Notes: generated by a model from the letters alone, not told the origin. Shown: positions 54,554 through 64,000, numbered from the stretch's first letter. The stretch is DNA of 64,000 nucleotides from Shewanella sp. Isolate11 (GCF_022398315.1 NZ_JAKEVF010000001.1:977397-1041396); one strand, 5' to 3'. Program-made: numbers and translations.

Positions 54554-56665
54554 TTAGAGCTGATAACTTAATGTCAGTCCAAAGTAGTGGGAGCTGTAAT
54601 CATGGCTTAAATCTCCAAAACTCAATACATTGGGTATCGCATCCAAAGTGAGCCCTTGGTTGGCCCAATCTGTATCTTGGTATTGCTCATAAATCCAGTC
54701 GAATCGTAAACCGACAGCTTCGCTGACTTGATAGCGTGCAAAGGCATTAACGTTGTGTTTAGTCGAGTAATAATCGCCATAAGGAGATTGTAAGCCTTGA
54801 GTGACTTGGGTATCACTCTGGCCATCGGAATAGGTGTAATCCAGACCCAGATTGAGCTTGTTATCCATTAAGTTGCCGTAATTGATTCCAGTCCCTATGA
54901 GGGTGGATTGCTCCTCAGCGGTGGCAAACCAGTTAGGCGTACCGAAATTACTACTGCCAGCTTGATCGCTGTCGCGCCAATCTTGATTGACGAAAGCGTT
55001 TAAGCTGATGTTGTCGTTAATCGCATAGTTGGCCGATAAGTCATAGCCTTGAGTTTCGACCTCGGTAAGGCCGATAAGGGTTTCGTTATAGTCATCTTGC
55101 ATCCAATGAAGGTTTGCTGTGACGCCTAAACTTCCGGCTGAGTAACTGGCATAGAGTCCATATTGCTGACGTTCTCTATCGGCTAAATAGCTTTTGCGTA
55201 GCAGAGGATTACTTGGGCTCGCAGTGGTCGTTACTGGCATATATTCACTACCGCTTCGGTCGCTTCCAGATGCTTTTAGCCATACTAACCATTGTGATGT
55301 GATACGGTAGTTTAGCTTGCCATAAATGCTGTTTTCTCGCAGGGTTTGACGATCTAAATCACTGTAGGTGTTGTAGTCATAATCGTAACCGACATCGAGA
55401 TAAATCGCGCGACTGAAGCGATATTTAGCTGCAACCGCTGCTTGCTGACGAGTGCGATCATATTCTGCAGGTGTTGCATCACCACTGTAGAAACTGTCGG
55501 TGATCACTTGAGGGTAGCTGTCAAATTCAGTTTTATTGTCACGATCGCGATAGTCATAACTTGCTCTTAAGGACAAATCTTGGGTTAATCGCCCTGAATA
55601 GTTCAGTTTCATTTCTAAAATATCGACTTGACCATCCAAGTTGTCGTTAGGAAGCACTGGAGATGGGCCATTGATCGTTGCGGGTAAAAAGGCTTGGTCT
55701 TGAGTCATGCGGGTAAAACCCACATGCATTAGTACTTGTTGTCCGTCGCTTGAAAATTGTGAGTTGCCAGCAATGCGATAGGCTTTGTTGTCCGGTGCAA
55801 CTGCATTTTGGCCAAAATAAGCAGCACCAAAGGTGGGCGAAAATGGTGATTGCCAATAGAGAGATTCTTCATCATTACGATAATAGCTGACTCCCGCATC
55901 TATCCCAGCTAACCAGCTATCACCCCTAAGATAAAATTTTGAGGTGACATTATCTGTCGAGTCGTCCACACGTTGTGCCAGCTGCACGCTGTTACTGAGT
56001 AAGTTAGCGCTGCTCGTGCGATAGCCTTCTCGTTGTTCATGTTGATAGTCGATATTGGCTTTATAGAAGCTGCCGTTGTAATCGGCGCCTAAATTGAATC
56101 GGTCTCGGGCAATTTTCAATTCAATGGGCATAGCCGCAGTTTGCAGGTCGCTCATTTGATCTGTTGTGGCGGCGGACTGCCACTGTGAAGGAAGTAACCA
56201 CTGATTGTTTTGGCGGCTAAATGGGCTCATGGCACTGTTGGTATCGTAACGCGTGATGCCTCGATACGACGCATTGATACTGTATTGTCCACGGCGGCCT
56301 GTTGTTAGATCCGCTGAACCGTTGTCATAGCCCAATTTATCGGCGTTAAATCGGGTCTGGTAACCCGACTCAGTTAAATGTGAAACGTCGGCTTCAACGC
56401 TGGCAACAAAGCCGTCTTCATCTGTGCCTGTGGTATTGCCAAAACGGCTGTCTTCACCATCATTACTTGCTACCCCAACACCGATAGTGCCCTGAGTGCC
56501 GGTTTTTAGTTCACAACGTTTACAGTCCCAGCCATCTTGCTTTAGGGATTCACGGTTAGCCGATGCAATACCATAACCATCTGCATAAGCCATTGAACTC
56601 ATGATGGCCAAGGTGATAGCGCTGAGTTTTATCGGGAGCGTGCGATGTCCATTGTGGTTCTTCAT
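54554..56665 (-). CDS. mtrE: Outer-membrane beta-barrel, MtrB paralogue
   Basis: A 703-residue barrel with a signal peptide ending MAYA, then DGYGIASANRESLKQDGWDCKRCELKTG with the MtrB-type CXXC. The body aligns throughout with MtrB of this window (for example IPNVLSFGDLSHDYSSHY against IPNVVSFGSNDHDYTAQ near the C-terminus), and it ends LSYQL. It would sheathe MtrD and dock MtrF and/or the UndA-type protein. It lies 14 bases after mtrD. Confidence 0.95.
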   Translation of the reverse strand: MKNHNGHRTLPIKLSAITLAIMSSMAYADGYGIASANRESLKQDGWDCKRCELKTGTQGTIGVGVASNDGEDSRFGNTTGTDEDGFVASVEADVSHLTESGYQTRFNADKLGYDNGSADLTTGRRGQYSINASYRGITRYDTNSAMSPFSRQNNQWLLPSQWQSAATTDQMSDLQTAAMPIELKIARDRFNLGADYNGSFYKANIDYQHEQREGYRTSSANLLSNSVQLAQRVDDSTDNVTSKFYLRGDSWLAGIDAGVSYYRNDEESLYWQSPFSPTFGAAYFGQNAVAPDNKAYRIAGNSQFSSDGQQVLMHVGFTRMTQDQAFLPATINGPSPVLPNDNLDGQVDILEMKLNYSGRLTQDLSLRASYDYRDRDNKTEFDSYPQVITDSFYSGDATPAEYDRTRQQAAVAAKYRFSRAIYLDVGYDYDYNTYSDLDRQTLRENSIYGKLNYRITSQWLVWLKASGSDRSGSEYMPVTTTASPSNPLLRKSYLADRERQQYGLYASYSAGSLGVTANLHWMQDDYNETLIGLTEVETQGYDLSANYAINDNISLNAFVNQDWRDSDQAGSSNFGTPNWFATAEEQSTLIGTGINYGNLMDNKLNLGLDYTYSDGQSDTQVTQGLQSPYGDYYSTKHNVNAFARYQVSEAVGLRFDWIYEQYQDTDWANQGLTLDAIPNVLSFGDLSHDYSSHYFGLTLSYQL

Positions 56666-56679
56666 GTCAATACTCCCTA

Positions 56680-57651
56680 TTAACGTTGCAATAACTTGCC
56701 AGATGGGTGATTAGAACCATGAACTTGGTTATGGCAATTCATGCAACTTTGGCCAGCATTAAAGGCGTTAGGCATATTACCGAAGACCGCGTTTGAGGTA
56801 TGGCCGACCGAGGCGTGACACTGCTGACATAACTGTGGTGGTTTACTTATTAACATCGCTTCGTTCACGCTGCCATGTGGGTTGTGACAGTTTGCGCAGT
56901 TGTCGGTAACTGGGGCGTGCTCCCATAATTTGGGACCCCGTTTTTCAGCATGACAGGCATAACAGTTCTCGTTAACACTCATCTGCTTTAAGCTTGATTC
57001 GTTTAAGCTGCCATGAGGATTATGGCAATCGCTACATACCATCTGTTGCCACTGCATAGGGTGTGAGCTGCGTTTGTGCATATCGGCTTTTTGTTGAGTA
57101 TGACAAGTCGTACAAACGCTGACTTCTTCTGTTTTGCTCAAGATAGGGTCATGGCCCGTATGCACCTGATGGCAGTCACTACAGGCGACGTCGGCGTTAT
57201 CATGATGGTTTCCTTCCCATGCCATGCGCTTGTCATCGTTATGACAACTCATACACACACTATTTTGTTTTGCTGCAGGAACCGGAGAGTTGGAACCAAA
57301 GGTGATCATGGGTTCCTTGCCACCACGGTTGTGCTTACCTAGTGGGCCATGACAAGCCTCACATTGTAGGTCTGCCATTGGCGAGCCTTGGACTTGCGGA
57401 TTTCCGTGCACCCCATCGAAAAGCGCCATGACTTTTTCGTTTTTTCTATGGCACATTAAACATGTATCAGCACCTTTAGGGGAGTATTCGCCTTTGGCAA
57501 ACTTTTCATCGAGAACCTTCTCGACGTCTTTGGCAGGCATATCATCCCAGGGGGTTGCAATAACAGAAGTACTCACCAGCAGAAAGCTTGCCAGTAAGGT
57601 CATTAAGTTGAATCGTTTCATCCACGTAGAGTCCATTTTCATCATTTTCAT
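56680..57651 (-). CDS. mtrD: Periplasmic decaheme cytochrome, MtrA paralogue
   Basis: About 323 residues with ten CXXCH (CLMCH, CEACH, CMSCH, CSDCH, CTTCH, CSDCH, CYACH, CANCH, CQQCH, CMNCH). It is closely similar to MtrA of this window from GEYSPKGAD to [11 protein letters not shown]. The start is uncertain: 57651 is the first ATG, but an ATG at 57621 (MKRFNLM) gives a cleaner signal peptide ending SVIA. It is first in the mtrDEF-undA operon and divergent from feoA. Confidence 0.95.
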   Translation of the reverse strand: MKMMKMDSTWMKRFNLMTLLASFLLVSTSVIATPWDDMPAKDVEKVLDEKFAKGEYSPKGADTCLMCHRKNEKVMALFDGVHGNPQVQGSPMADLQCEACHGPLGKHNRGGKEPMITFGSNSPVPAAKQNSVCMSCHNDDKRMAWEGNHHDNADVACSDCHQVHTGHDPILSKTEEVSVCTTCHTQQKADMHKRSSHPMQWQQMVCSDCHNPHGSLNESSLKQMSVNENCYACHAEKRGPKLWEHAPVTDNCANCHNPHGSVNEAMLISKPPQLCQQCHASVGHTSNAVFGNMPNAFNAGQSCMNCHNQVHGSNHPSGKLLQR

Positions 57652-57805
57652 CCCAAGCACTAAAGAAGCGGATTTTAATTTTTATGTTTAATGATTTGCT
57701 AAATTCGCTAAGCCTAAATAATAGGCTGAAAATGTTTCTTTTGTGTGAAAAAGTTGTTGGCTTTTAGTCGATAAAACTGAAAATCCCCATGGTATTGGTG
57801 ATAAG

Positions 57806-57821
57806 TGTGATGACGATCACA
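57806..57821. promoter_or_regulatory. Perfect CRP palindrome TGTGAT-GACG-ATCACA
   Basis: Both TGTGA/TCACA halves are intact with a six-base spacer, and the sequence continues as an AT-rich flank (AAATG). It lies 155 bases from the mtrD start and 225 from feoA, so it could serve the mtrDEF promoter, the feoAB promoter or both. Confidence 0.85.
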
Positions 57822-57853
57822 AATGCAAGGCATACGCGGCGCCCTAATTGCAT

Positions 57854-57876
57854 CGAAATAAAAATCATTATCATTT
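57854..57876. promoter_or_regulatory. Fur-like box upstream of feoA
   Basis: The 19 bases 57854-57872 match the Fur consensus GATAATGATAATCATTATC at 14 of 19 positions, including the intact AATCATTATC half. Iron repression of feoAB by Fur is common knowledge; this site supports it here. Confidence 0.7.
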
Positions 57877-58045
57877 ACAAAAGGGTTTTACTCACTGAGA
57901 GATATGTCACATAATATAACTCAATTGAAAACTATTATCGTTTCCACTCCCAAATGTTGATCTAGGTAAAGTTATTTGGATCTGTGCTTGGTTAGAATCG
58001 AAGCTAGTTGAGAATATGCAAGACCTCAAAGGGTAGTACTACGAT

Positions 58046-58285
58046 ATGAAATTGAGTGAATTAAAGCCTGGCGACAGTGCAGTTATTTCAGAAGTTGGCC
58101 AAATTCAGTTGCCTTCTGTCGTTAAACGCAAGTTGTTATCTATGGGAATCACCCCAAACACCTCTTTTACTCTACTTAGACGTGCGCCTATGGGCTCGGG
58201 TCTAGAGTTGGCTATTCGTGGTAGTAAGTTGTGTATGCGTAAAGATTTAGCGGATGTAATTGAGGTGGATGTTGCTCATGGCTAA
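58046..58285 (+). CDS. feoA: Ferrous iron transport protein A
   Basis: A 79-residue cytoplasmic SH3-like protein that assists FeoB. MKLSELKPGDSAVISEVG and the hydrophobic core LLSMGITPNTSFTLLRRAPMGSGLELAIRGSKL are the family sequence. Its last codons overlap the feoB start by eight bases, so translation is coupled. Fur-like and CRP sites lie upstream. Confidence 0.95.
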   Translation: MKLSELKPGDSAVISEVGQIQLPSVVKRKLLSMGITPNTSFTLLRRAPMGSGLELAIRGSKLCMRKDLADVIEVDVAHG

Positions 58286-60572
58286 ACAATTTCATTGTGT
58301 CACGGTTGGTAATCCTAATGCGGGTAAATCGACTCTGTTTAATGCGCTCACTGGTGCTAACCAGCAGGTAGGTAATTGGTCGGGTGTGACTGTCGAGAAA
58401 AAAACCGGTCACTTTACCTTAAATGGGGCCGATGTATTTCTAACTGACCTACCTGGTATTTATGATCTGCTTCCTGCAGGAAGTAGCTGCGACTGTTCTT
58501 TGGACGAGCAGATTGCCCAGCAGTATCTGGCCGATGCCAAGATGGACGGCATTATCAATCTGATCGATGCTACCAATATCGAAAGACACCTCTATTTAAC
58601 GGTTCAGCTCAGAGAACTGGGTATACCTATGGTGGTGGTGATCAATAAGATTGATGTGGCTAAAGCCCATGGAATCGATATAGACGTCGTTAAGATGAGC
58701 GAGCAACTTGGTTGTCCAGTGATCGCCGTTTGTTCGCGTGAAGAAGCGGATATCTTACAAGTTAAAGCGCAGGTTGTTGATCTTCTTGAGGGCAAAGTCT
58801 CTGAAGCGCCATTAGTCCTTAGCTATGACAAGCAAATTGAATCAGGTATCGAGGCACTATTTGAGCGTGATAATCAGTTAAGTCGTGGCCGTGCGCTAGC
58901 GATGTTAGCAAATGGATTAGGTTGCGGTAAGTGCAAAAATGGCCAGATGTTGACTGAAGTGGCACAGTGTTCTGAAGCACTGGCTGCCGATGGCAAAGAC
59001 ATCGAGATCATGGTGGCAACCACGCGTTTTGACTTTGTACAGCAGGCTTATAATAGTGCGGTTAGCAATGGTGATGTACAAACGGTAAGCGATAAACTCG
59101 ATAAGCTGGTGCTACACCCCATTGCCGGAATTCCGATTTTCCTATTCGTCATGTATCTGATGTTCATGTTCAGCATCAACGTGGGCAGTGCATTTATCGA
59201 TTTCTTCGATATCACCGCAGGTGCATTATTTGTGGATCATTTTGGCGCCTTGATGTCGAATCTCGGTGCTCCAGCTTGGTTGGTGACGATTGTTGCTGGT
59301 GGTGTTGGCCAAGGTATTCAAACCGTTGCCACCTTCATTCCTGTGATTGCGGCGCTGTTTTTAGCCTTGTCGATTCTCGAAGGCTCAGGCTATATGGCGC
59401 GAGCGGCCTTTGTGGTTGATGGCCTGATGCGTCGTATAGGTCTACCGGGCAAGGCTTTCGTGCCTATGATTGTTGGATTTGGTTGTTCGGTGCCTGCCAT
59501 CATGGCAACTCGAACCTTAGGTAGCGAACGTGAGCGTATCGTTACTGGTATGATGGCGCCATTTATGTCATGTGGTGCACGTTTACCAGTATATGCTTTA
59601 TTTGCAGCTGCCTTCTTTCCTGAGTCGGGACAAAACTTAGTTTTCCTACTGTATCTCATTGGTATTTTGGCTGCGATTGGTACAGGCTTGCTGTTACGCT
59701 CAACAATTTTACCCGGCGTCAGCAGTGCCGTGGTCATGGAGTTGCCTAATTACGAGAAGCCAAAATTTAAGACAGTGATGGCTCGTACGGGTAAGCGTAC
59801 CAAGAGCTTTATTAAAGGTGCGGGTAAAACCATTGTTATCGTGGTGACCTTGCTAAACTTTGTTAATGCGATTGGTATCGACGGCACATTTGGCCACGAA
59901 GACAGCTCTGAGTCAGTATTGAGTGTTGCCAGTCAGAAAGTGACTCCGCTGTTTGCTCCAATGGGTATCGAACAAGACAACTGGCCTGCAACAGTGGGGA
60001 TTATTACGGGTATTTTCGCTAAAGAAGCGGTGGTTGGAACATTAAACAGTTTATATTCAACACCTAGCGATGAAGATGAGGCCTTGACTCCGTTATCAGA
60101 AAGCTTCAGTGAAGCGTTAGCGACCATACCTGAGAACTTGTTTGGTATCGCAGCAGATGATCCTCTTTCTATGTCTGTTGGTGACGTATCGACGGTTGAG
60201 GCGGCTTCTGCAGAGTTAGAAGTTGATACTAGTACCTTTACAGCATTGCATGCAGGCTTTACTGGTATTGTCGCAGCTTTCGCTTACTTGTTGTTTATTT
60301 TGCTCTACACACCTTGTGTTGCAGCAATGGGGGCCTTAGTAGGTGAGTTTGGTTCACGTTGGGCGACCTTTGCAGCAGCTTGGACCTTTGCTTTAGCTTA
60401 TGGCACAGCAACGGTATTTTATCAGGCGGCAACCTTTGCTGAGCATCCACTACAATCGTCATTATGGATTGGTTTCTTTATCATTGCGTTGATTGGCTTT
60501 TATCTATGGCTTAAGCGCAAAGGCATAAAGCAGCAAACCTTGATCCCAGTAGTGAATGTGGTTACTGAATAA
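58278..60572 (+). CDS. feoB: Ferrous iron transporter B
   Basis: A 764-residue Fe(II) permease. The N-terminal GTPase domain shows GNPNAGKST (G1, residues 11-19), DLPG (G3) and NKID (G4), followed by a helical domain and a membrane part with two gate repeats; FVPMIVGFGCSVPAIMATRTL and LLYTPCVAAMGALVGE are the conserved Gate motifs. The ATG at 58278 overlaps the feoA end and has GAGGTGG upstream, so the codon at 58260 is not used. No feoC follows: the gene ends at a terminator before glnS. Confidence 0.96.
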   Translation: MAKQFHCVTVGNPNAGKSTLFNALTGANQQVGNWSGVTVEKKTGHFTLNGADVFLTDLPGIYDLLPAGSSCDCSLDEQIAQQYLADAKMDGIINLIDATNIERHLYLTVQLRELGIPMVVVINKIDVAKAHGIDIDVVKMSEQLGCPVIAVCSREEADILQVKAQVVDLLEGKVSEAPLVLSYDKQIESGIEALFERDNQLSRGRALAMLANGLGCGKCKNGQMLTEVAQCSEALAADGKDIEIMVATTRFDFVQQAYNSAVSNGDVQTVSDKLDKLVLHPIAGIPIFLFVMYLMFMFSINVGSAFIDFFDITAGALFVDHFGALMSNLGAPAWLVTIVAGGVGQGIQTVATFIPVIAALFLALSILEGSGYMARAAFVVDGLMRRIGLPGKAFVPMIVGFGCSVPAIMATRTLGSERERIVTGMMAPFMSCGARLPVYALFAAAFFPESGQNLVFLLYLIGILAAIGTGLLLRSTILPGVSSAVVMELPNYEKPKFKTVMARTGKRTKSFIKGAGKTIVIVVTLLNFVNAIGIDGTFGHEDSSESVLSVASQKVTPLFAPMGIEQDNWPATVGIITGIFAKEAVVGTLNSLYSTPSDEDEALTPLSESFSEALATIPENLFGIAADDPLSMSVGDVSTVEAASAELEVDTSTFTALHAGFTGIVAAFAYLLFILLYTPCVAAMGALVGEFGSRWATFAAAWTFALAYGTATVFYQAATFAEHPLQSSLWIGFFIIALIGFYLWLKRKGIKQQTLIPVVNVVTE

Positions 60573-60589
60573 AAGGGCATTTTGCTAAC

Positions 60590-60616
60590 AAAAGCAGCGA
60601 TTATTCGCTGCTTTTT
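60590..60616 (+). terminator. Intrinsic terminator after feoB
   Basis: AAAAGCAGCGA (60590-60600) pairs with TCGCTGCTTTT (60605-60615) around TTAT, followed by more T. Confidence 0.92.
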
Positions 60617-60760
60617 TGTTTTTGTGGTAAATGAGACCAGTTTTTAGCGGCGAGACGTTGTAACTCAATCAGATCTGTAGGAATATGCTGGTTTTCCCTA
60701 ATCGATACTGATCGGCTAAAATGCGGATTAGTCATAGCACAGTTGGTAAAGAGGATATCC

Positions 60761-62431
60761 ATGAGTCATGTGGACACAGAAGTTCGTCCAAGTAACTTCA
60801 TTCGTAACATCATTGATGAAGATTTAGAAAGCGGTAAGCACGACCACGTGCACACACGTTTTCCACCTGAGCCGAACGGCTATCTTCATATCGGTCATGC
60901 TAAGTCTATTTGCTTGAACTTCGGTTTAGCTAAGGACTATAAGGGGCAATGTAACTTACGTTTTGATGATACCAACCCTGAAAAAGAAGATATCGATTAT
61001 GTTAATTCGATTCAGGCTGACGTGCATTGGTTAGGATTTGAGTGGGATGGTGAAATTCGCTATTCATCTAATTATTTTGAGCAATTACATCAATATGCGG
61101 TAGAGTTGATCAGTAAAGGGCTAGCTTATGTCTGCTTTCTTAATGGCGAACAGACTCGTGAATACCGTGGCACATTGAAAGAGCCTGGTAAAAACAGCCC
61201 TTATCGCGATACCTCTATCGAAGATAACTTAGCGTTATTTGAAAAAATGCGTTTAGGTGAATTCAAAGAGGGTGAGTGTGCCCTGCGTGCAAAAGTCGAT
61301 ATGGCCTCGCCATTTATGTGCATGCGTGATCCCATTATCTACCGTATTCGTTTTGCACATCATCATCAAACCGGTGATAAGTGGTGCATCTATCCTATGT
61401 ATGATTTCACCCATTGTATTTCGGATGCGCTTGAGAATATTACCCATTCACTATGTACTTTAGAGTTCCAAGATAACCGTCGCTTGTATGACTGGGTATT
61501 GGATAATCTTGATGATTTCCAAGCCCCAAATCGCACACGTCAATACGAGTTTTCACGTCTTAATCTTGAATATACCTTGATGTCTAAGCGCAAGCTGAAT
61601 GACTTAGTGGTACGTAACTTGGTTTCAGGTTGGGATGATCCACGTATGCCTACTATTGCAGGCTTACGTCGTCGTGGGTACACGCCGGCTTCGATCCGGG
61701 AGTTTTGTCGCCGCATCGGTGTGACGAAACAAGAGAACATGGTTGAAGTGGGTATGCTCGATGCGTGTATTCGTGAAGAGTTAAACGAGCATGCGCCTCG
61801 TGCTATGGCGGTGATTAATCCGGTTAAGTTGATTATCGAAAACTATCCCGAAGGCCAAACTGAGTCGGTAAGCGCTCCGGTGCACCCAACGATTGAGTCG
61901 ATGGGAACACGTGAATTAGCTTTTGGCCGTGAAATCTATATCGATGCCGATGATTTCAGAGAAGAAGCCAATAAGAAATATAAGCGTTTAGTACAAGGTA
62001 AAGAAGTACGTTTACGTAACGCTTACGTGGTTAAGGCTGAACGCTGTGAAAAAGATGCCGATGGCAATGTGACCACTATTTACTGTACTTATGATGATCA
62101 GACATTAGGGAAAAACCCTGCAGATGGTCGTAAGGTGAAAGGGGTTATTCATTGGGTTGAAGCCACTACTGCGGTGAAGGCGGAATTTCGTCTTTATGAC
62201 AAGCTATTTAACCAAGCGAACCCAGCGGCGGCGGAGACTGTTGATGAAGTGCTTAATGCTGAATCATTGGTTGTGCGCAACGGTGTTGTCGAAGCAGGAC
62301 TCGTGAATGCTGAAGCAGAAAAGGCGTATCAGTTTGAGCGTGAAGGTTATTTCTGTGCTGATAATAAAGACTCAACGCCAGACAGTTTAGTGTTTAACTT
62401 AACTGTACCATTACGCGACTCGTCAAATTAA
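60761..62431 (+). CDS. glnS: Glutaminyl-tRNA synthetase
   Basis: A 556-residue class I synthetase that charges tRNA-Gln. [16 protein letters not shown] holds the HIGH motif near residue 40, and TLMSKRKLN holds the KMSKS variant near residue 271. The C-terminal beta-barrel anticodon-binding region follows. AGAGGA precedes the ATG at 60761; an in-frame codon at 60743 lacks a ribosome site. Monocistronic. Confidence 0.97.
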   Translation: MSHVDTEVRPSNFIRNIIDEDLESGKHDHVHTRFPPEPNGYLHIGHAKSICLNFGLAKDYKGQCNLRFDDTNPEKEDIDYVNSIQADVHWLGFEWDGEIRYSSNYFEQLHQYAVELISKGLAYVCFLNGEQTREYRGTLKEPGKNSPYRDTSIEDNLALFEKMRLGEFKEGECALRAKVDMASPFMCMRDPIIYRIRFAHHHQTGDKWCIYPMYDFTHCISDALENITHSLCTLEFQDNRRLYDWVLDNLDDFQAPNRTRQYEFSRLNLEYTLMSKRKLNDLVVRNLVSGWDDPRMPTIAGLRRRGYTPASIREFCRRIGVTKQENMVEVGMLDACIREELNEHAPRAMAVINPVKLIIENYPEGQTESVSAPVHPTIESMGTRELAFGREIYIDADDFREEANKKYKRLVQGKEVRLRNAYVVKAERCEKDADGNVTTIYCTYDDQTLGKNPADGRKVKGVIHWVEATTAVKAEFRLYDKLFNQANPAAAETVDEVLNAESLVVRNGVVEAGLVNAEAEKAYQFEREGYFCADNKDSTPDSLVFNLTVPLRDSSN

Positions 62432-62468
62432 TATTTGATTCTGTTACAGGGCTAGAGGCTCAAATAGA

Positions 62469-62497
62469 AAAGGCTTTAGAGAAATCTAAAGCCTTTT
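62469..62497. terminator. Intrinsic terminator between glnS and the Yip1-family gene
   Basis: AAAGGCTTTAGA (62469-62480) pairs with TCTAAAGCCTTT (62485-62496) around GAAA, with a T-run on the plus strand. Confidence 0.92.
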
Positions 62498-62518
62498 TTT
62501 GATCGTTAATGATGTTAG

Positions 62519-63115
62519 CTATTGATACATTGGACCGAGTCCGAAGCTCCATAAAATGATGCTCGATGCCATTAAGGCGACTAATAACACTAGGCCGGCA
62601 GTCACCACTGAGCTGGCATAGATAAAGCCTTTTTCCTCAGGAATATTCATGATGATTGGTACCCCGGTATACAACAGATAAACCGAATAGGTTAAACCGG
62701 CTAAACCAACGACCATCATAAACCATAGTGAAGGATACAAGGCGGCTAAACCCACCATAAACAAGGGTGTGGCAGTATAAGATGCCAACTCTAAAGCTTG
62801 AGTAAAACTTGGGCTGGCATCGAAGGTTTTTGCCATCCAAAAGGCGAGGTAGGCGAGTCCAAAGACCCCGGCGATCAAACCAAAGTACATGCTGACAGAC
62901 ATCATTAATGCGCTATTGGCAGTGAGAAATAGTGGCTCGGAAACCCCGAGGTTCCAGCCAATCTTGGTTGATGCGATAAAGGTACAGATGGTGGGTATGA
63001 GTGCAATGAGTAATACATGACTAAGGCTGCTTTTAACGGCCTCATGGTTTTTTTCAATAGTATGCCACTCTTCTTTTGGATGTGTGTATAACCCCATTAA
63101 GTGATTCAATATCAT
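62519..63115 (-). CDS. Yip1-family inner-membrane protein
   Basis: A 198-residue protein with about five hydrophobic helices and an N-terminal cytoplasmic GLYTHPKEEWHTIEKNHE segment, as in bacterial Yip1-domain proteins. Its function is not known. AAGGA precedes the ATG. A 16-base palindrome lies about 100 bases upstream. Confidence 0.82.
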   Translation of the reverse strand: MILNHLMGLYTHPKEEWHTIEKNHEAVKSSLSHVLLIALIPTICTFIASTKIGWNLGVSEPLFLTANSALMMSVSMYFGLIAGVFGLAYLAFWMAKTFDASPSFTQALELASYTATPLFMVGLAALYPSLWFMMVVGLAGLTYSVYLLYTGVPIIMNIPEEKGFIYASSVVTAGLVLLVALMASSIILWSFGLGPMYQ

Positions 63116-63541
63116 TATAGTTATCCTTGTTCAGCTCTTATATCGTGCTCGCCAAACTACAGACGAACCCATATGCCTTTTGGTCTGCAAGCCAATAGAC
63201 CTTAGGCCCCCAAACAGTCACATCAATGTGACCGATATAGTTTATTTATTGAACATAAAAGAACACTAGTCAAGCTAATAACTACTCGCGTCCTGATTTG
63301 AATCTACCGGCAGATTAAAATAGCCATGATAAACATCATCTGTTTTATGCATCAAAATGGGATTATGAGAATCACCAGCCGATGGTAATTTATCGTTTTG
63401 TCTCATTATTTTCGCTGTAGCTACTCTTAGCATTTATTCAATTGGCAATATCTGTACTCAGTTGGAGTCAGAGGATATTTTAACTGTGGTTTTATTGCTA
63501 AAATGCTCAGCCAGATTAGAGCCAAGTTATTTAGAGAGTCG
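63116..63541. other. Intergenic region between divergent Yip1-family and miaE genes
   Basis: About 425 bases holding two promoters. A palindrome with seven-base arms, GTCACAT (63217-63223) and ATGTGAC (63226-63232), lies about 105 bases upstream of the Yip1-family gene and is the only clear operator-like site. No gene seen. Confidence 0.5.
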
Positions 63542-64000
63542 ATGCAAACTTTATTAGCCCCAATTAAGCAGTTTTTAAAATGTGAAACCCCTGATGAATG
63601 GATTGCAATGGCCTGTCACCCTGAGCGGCTGAATGAGCTGCTTATCGACCACTGCAATTGCGAGCTAAAAGCGGCTCAGACCGCGATGTTCATGATCCGC
63701 AAATATGCCATCGATAAAACCAGTGGTGAGTTGCTGCTGAGTTGGGCTAAGCCTTACGAAGATTTTGTTTATAACAAACAGCGCTCTATCAGTGAGTTTT
63801 TGGCTCGAGATGTGAAAAAAAATGAGCTGGTCGGGGAGTTACAGCCGAAAGCGGGTGTCGACTTTGGCAGCGATTTGATTGCAAAAATGGTGCGTTTAAT
63901 CAAAGAAGAGTTTCATCATTTCGAACAAGTGCTTGAGATTATGCAGGCTAGAGGCATCGAGTATCAAAACTTAACTGCAGGACGTTACGCAAAGGGGCTG
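63542..64000 (+). CDS. miaE: tRNA-(2-methylthio-N6-isopentenyl-A37) hydroxylase, 5' part
   Basis: The first 153 codons of a gene that runs off the window. The ferritin-like diiron protein hydroxylates the isopentenyl group at position 37 of tRNAs. HCNCELKAAQTAM carries the first Glu ligand, and IKEEFHHFEQVLEIM carries the EExxH ligands near residue 125. NLTAGRYAKGL near the edge is also typical of MiaE. The gene is open at the window edge, so it has no stop here. Confidence 0.9.
   Translation, partial: MQTLLAPIKQFLKCETPDEWIAMACHPERLNELLIDHCNCELKAAQTAMFMIRKYAIDKTSGELLLSWAKPYEDFVYNKQRSISEFLARDVKKNELVGELQPKAGVDFGSDLIAKMVRLIKEEFHHFEQVLEIMQARGIEYQNLTAGRYAKGL

Noticed and set aside
59390-59737. 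115-codon frame antisense to feoB
   Set aside because: It lies wholly over conserved FeoB membrane segments and has no supporting signals.
1-64000. tRNA genes, insertion sequences, phage or CRISPR elements
   Set aside because: I looked in every gap over about 200 bases and saw no tRNA-like cloverleaf ends, transposase motifs or regularly spaced repeats.

Overview
The window is a gammaproteobacterial chromosome segment, almost certainly from a Shewanella species. The evidence is a complete outer-membrane extracellular electron transfer locus (mtrDEF, an undA-type gene, an omcA-like gene, mtrCAB) next to feoAB. The flanking order (panP, garK, gntP, an RluA-like gene, cdaR, then mtrB) and the liuR-liuABCDE / prpE-like / gnd block match what I remember of Shewanella oneidensis. 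No tRNA, rRNA, CRISPR array, insertion sequence or phage gene was seen.

Layout. 1-125 is the 3' part of a lysine riboswitch leading into an NhaC-superfamily transporter. 1836-6235 carries an M3 peptidase lipoprotein and a stand-alone OmcA/MtrC-family cytochrome with nine heme motifs. 6810-8250 has thymidine kinase and a periplasmic amino-acid-type binding protein. 8481-17160 is a leucine/isovalerate degradation operon (liuR, liuA-E and a two-subunit CoA transferase), with a divergent PrpE-like acyl-CoA synthetase that shares a putative LiuR operator motif. 19761-24714 has gnd, a ScfR-type regulator, a divergent 182-residue malate synthase G fragment and menA. 25121-33386 is housekeeping: SDR enzymes, tesB, two YbaY-type lipoproteins, metA behind a MetJ operator, an acetyltransferase, a pseudouridine synthase and a phosphohexomutase. 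33450-41418 has panP, a glycerate module (garK, gntP, cdaR) and a second pseudouridine synthase with a repetitive N-terminus.

41567-57651 is the centrepiece: eight minus-strand genes encoding two porin-cytochrome conduits (MtrD/MtrE and MtrA/MtrB) and four surface multiheme lipoproteins (MtrF, 10 hemes; UndA type, 11; OmcA-like, 10; MtrC, 10). With the two periplasmic decahemes this is 61 CXXCH sites. Electrons from the menaquinone pool (menA is also in this window) would cross the outer membrane through MtrA/MtrB or MtrD/MtrE to the surface cytochromes and then to metals or other extracellular acceptors. The intergenic regions upstream of the OmcA-like gene and of mtrC are diverged copies of one another, including the start of the lipoprotein signal peptide.

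57652-60572 is the divergent control region, with a perfect CRP palindrome and a Fur-like box, then feoA-feoB for ferrous iron uptake. That pairing fits a cell that makes Fe(II) by reducing Fe(III). The window ends with glnS, a Yip1-family membrane protein and the first 153 codons of miaE.
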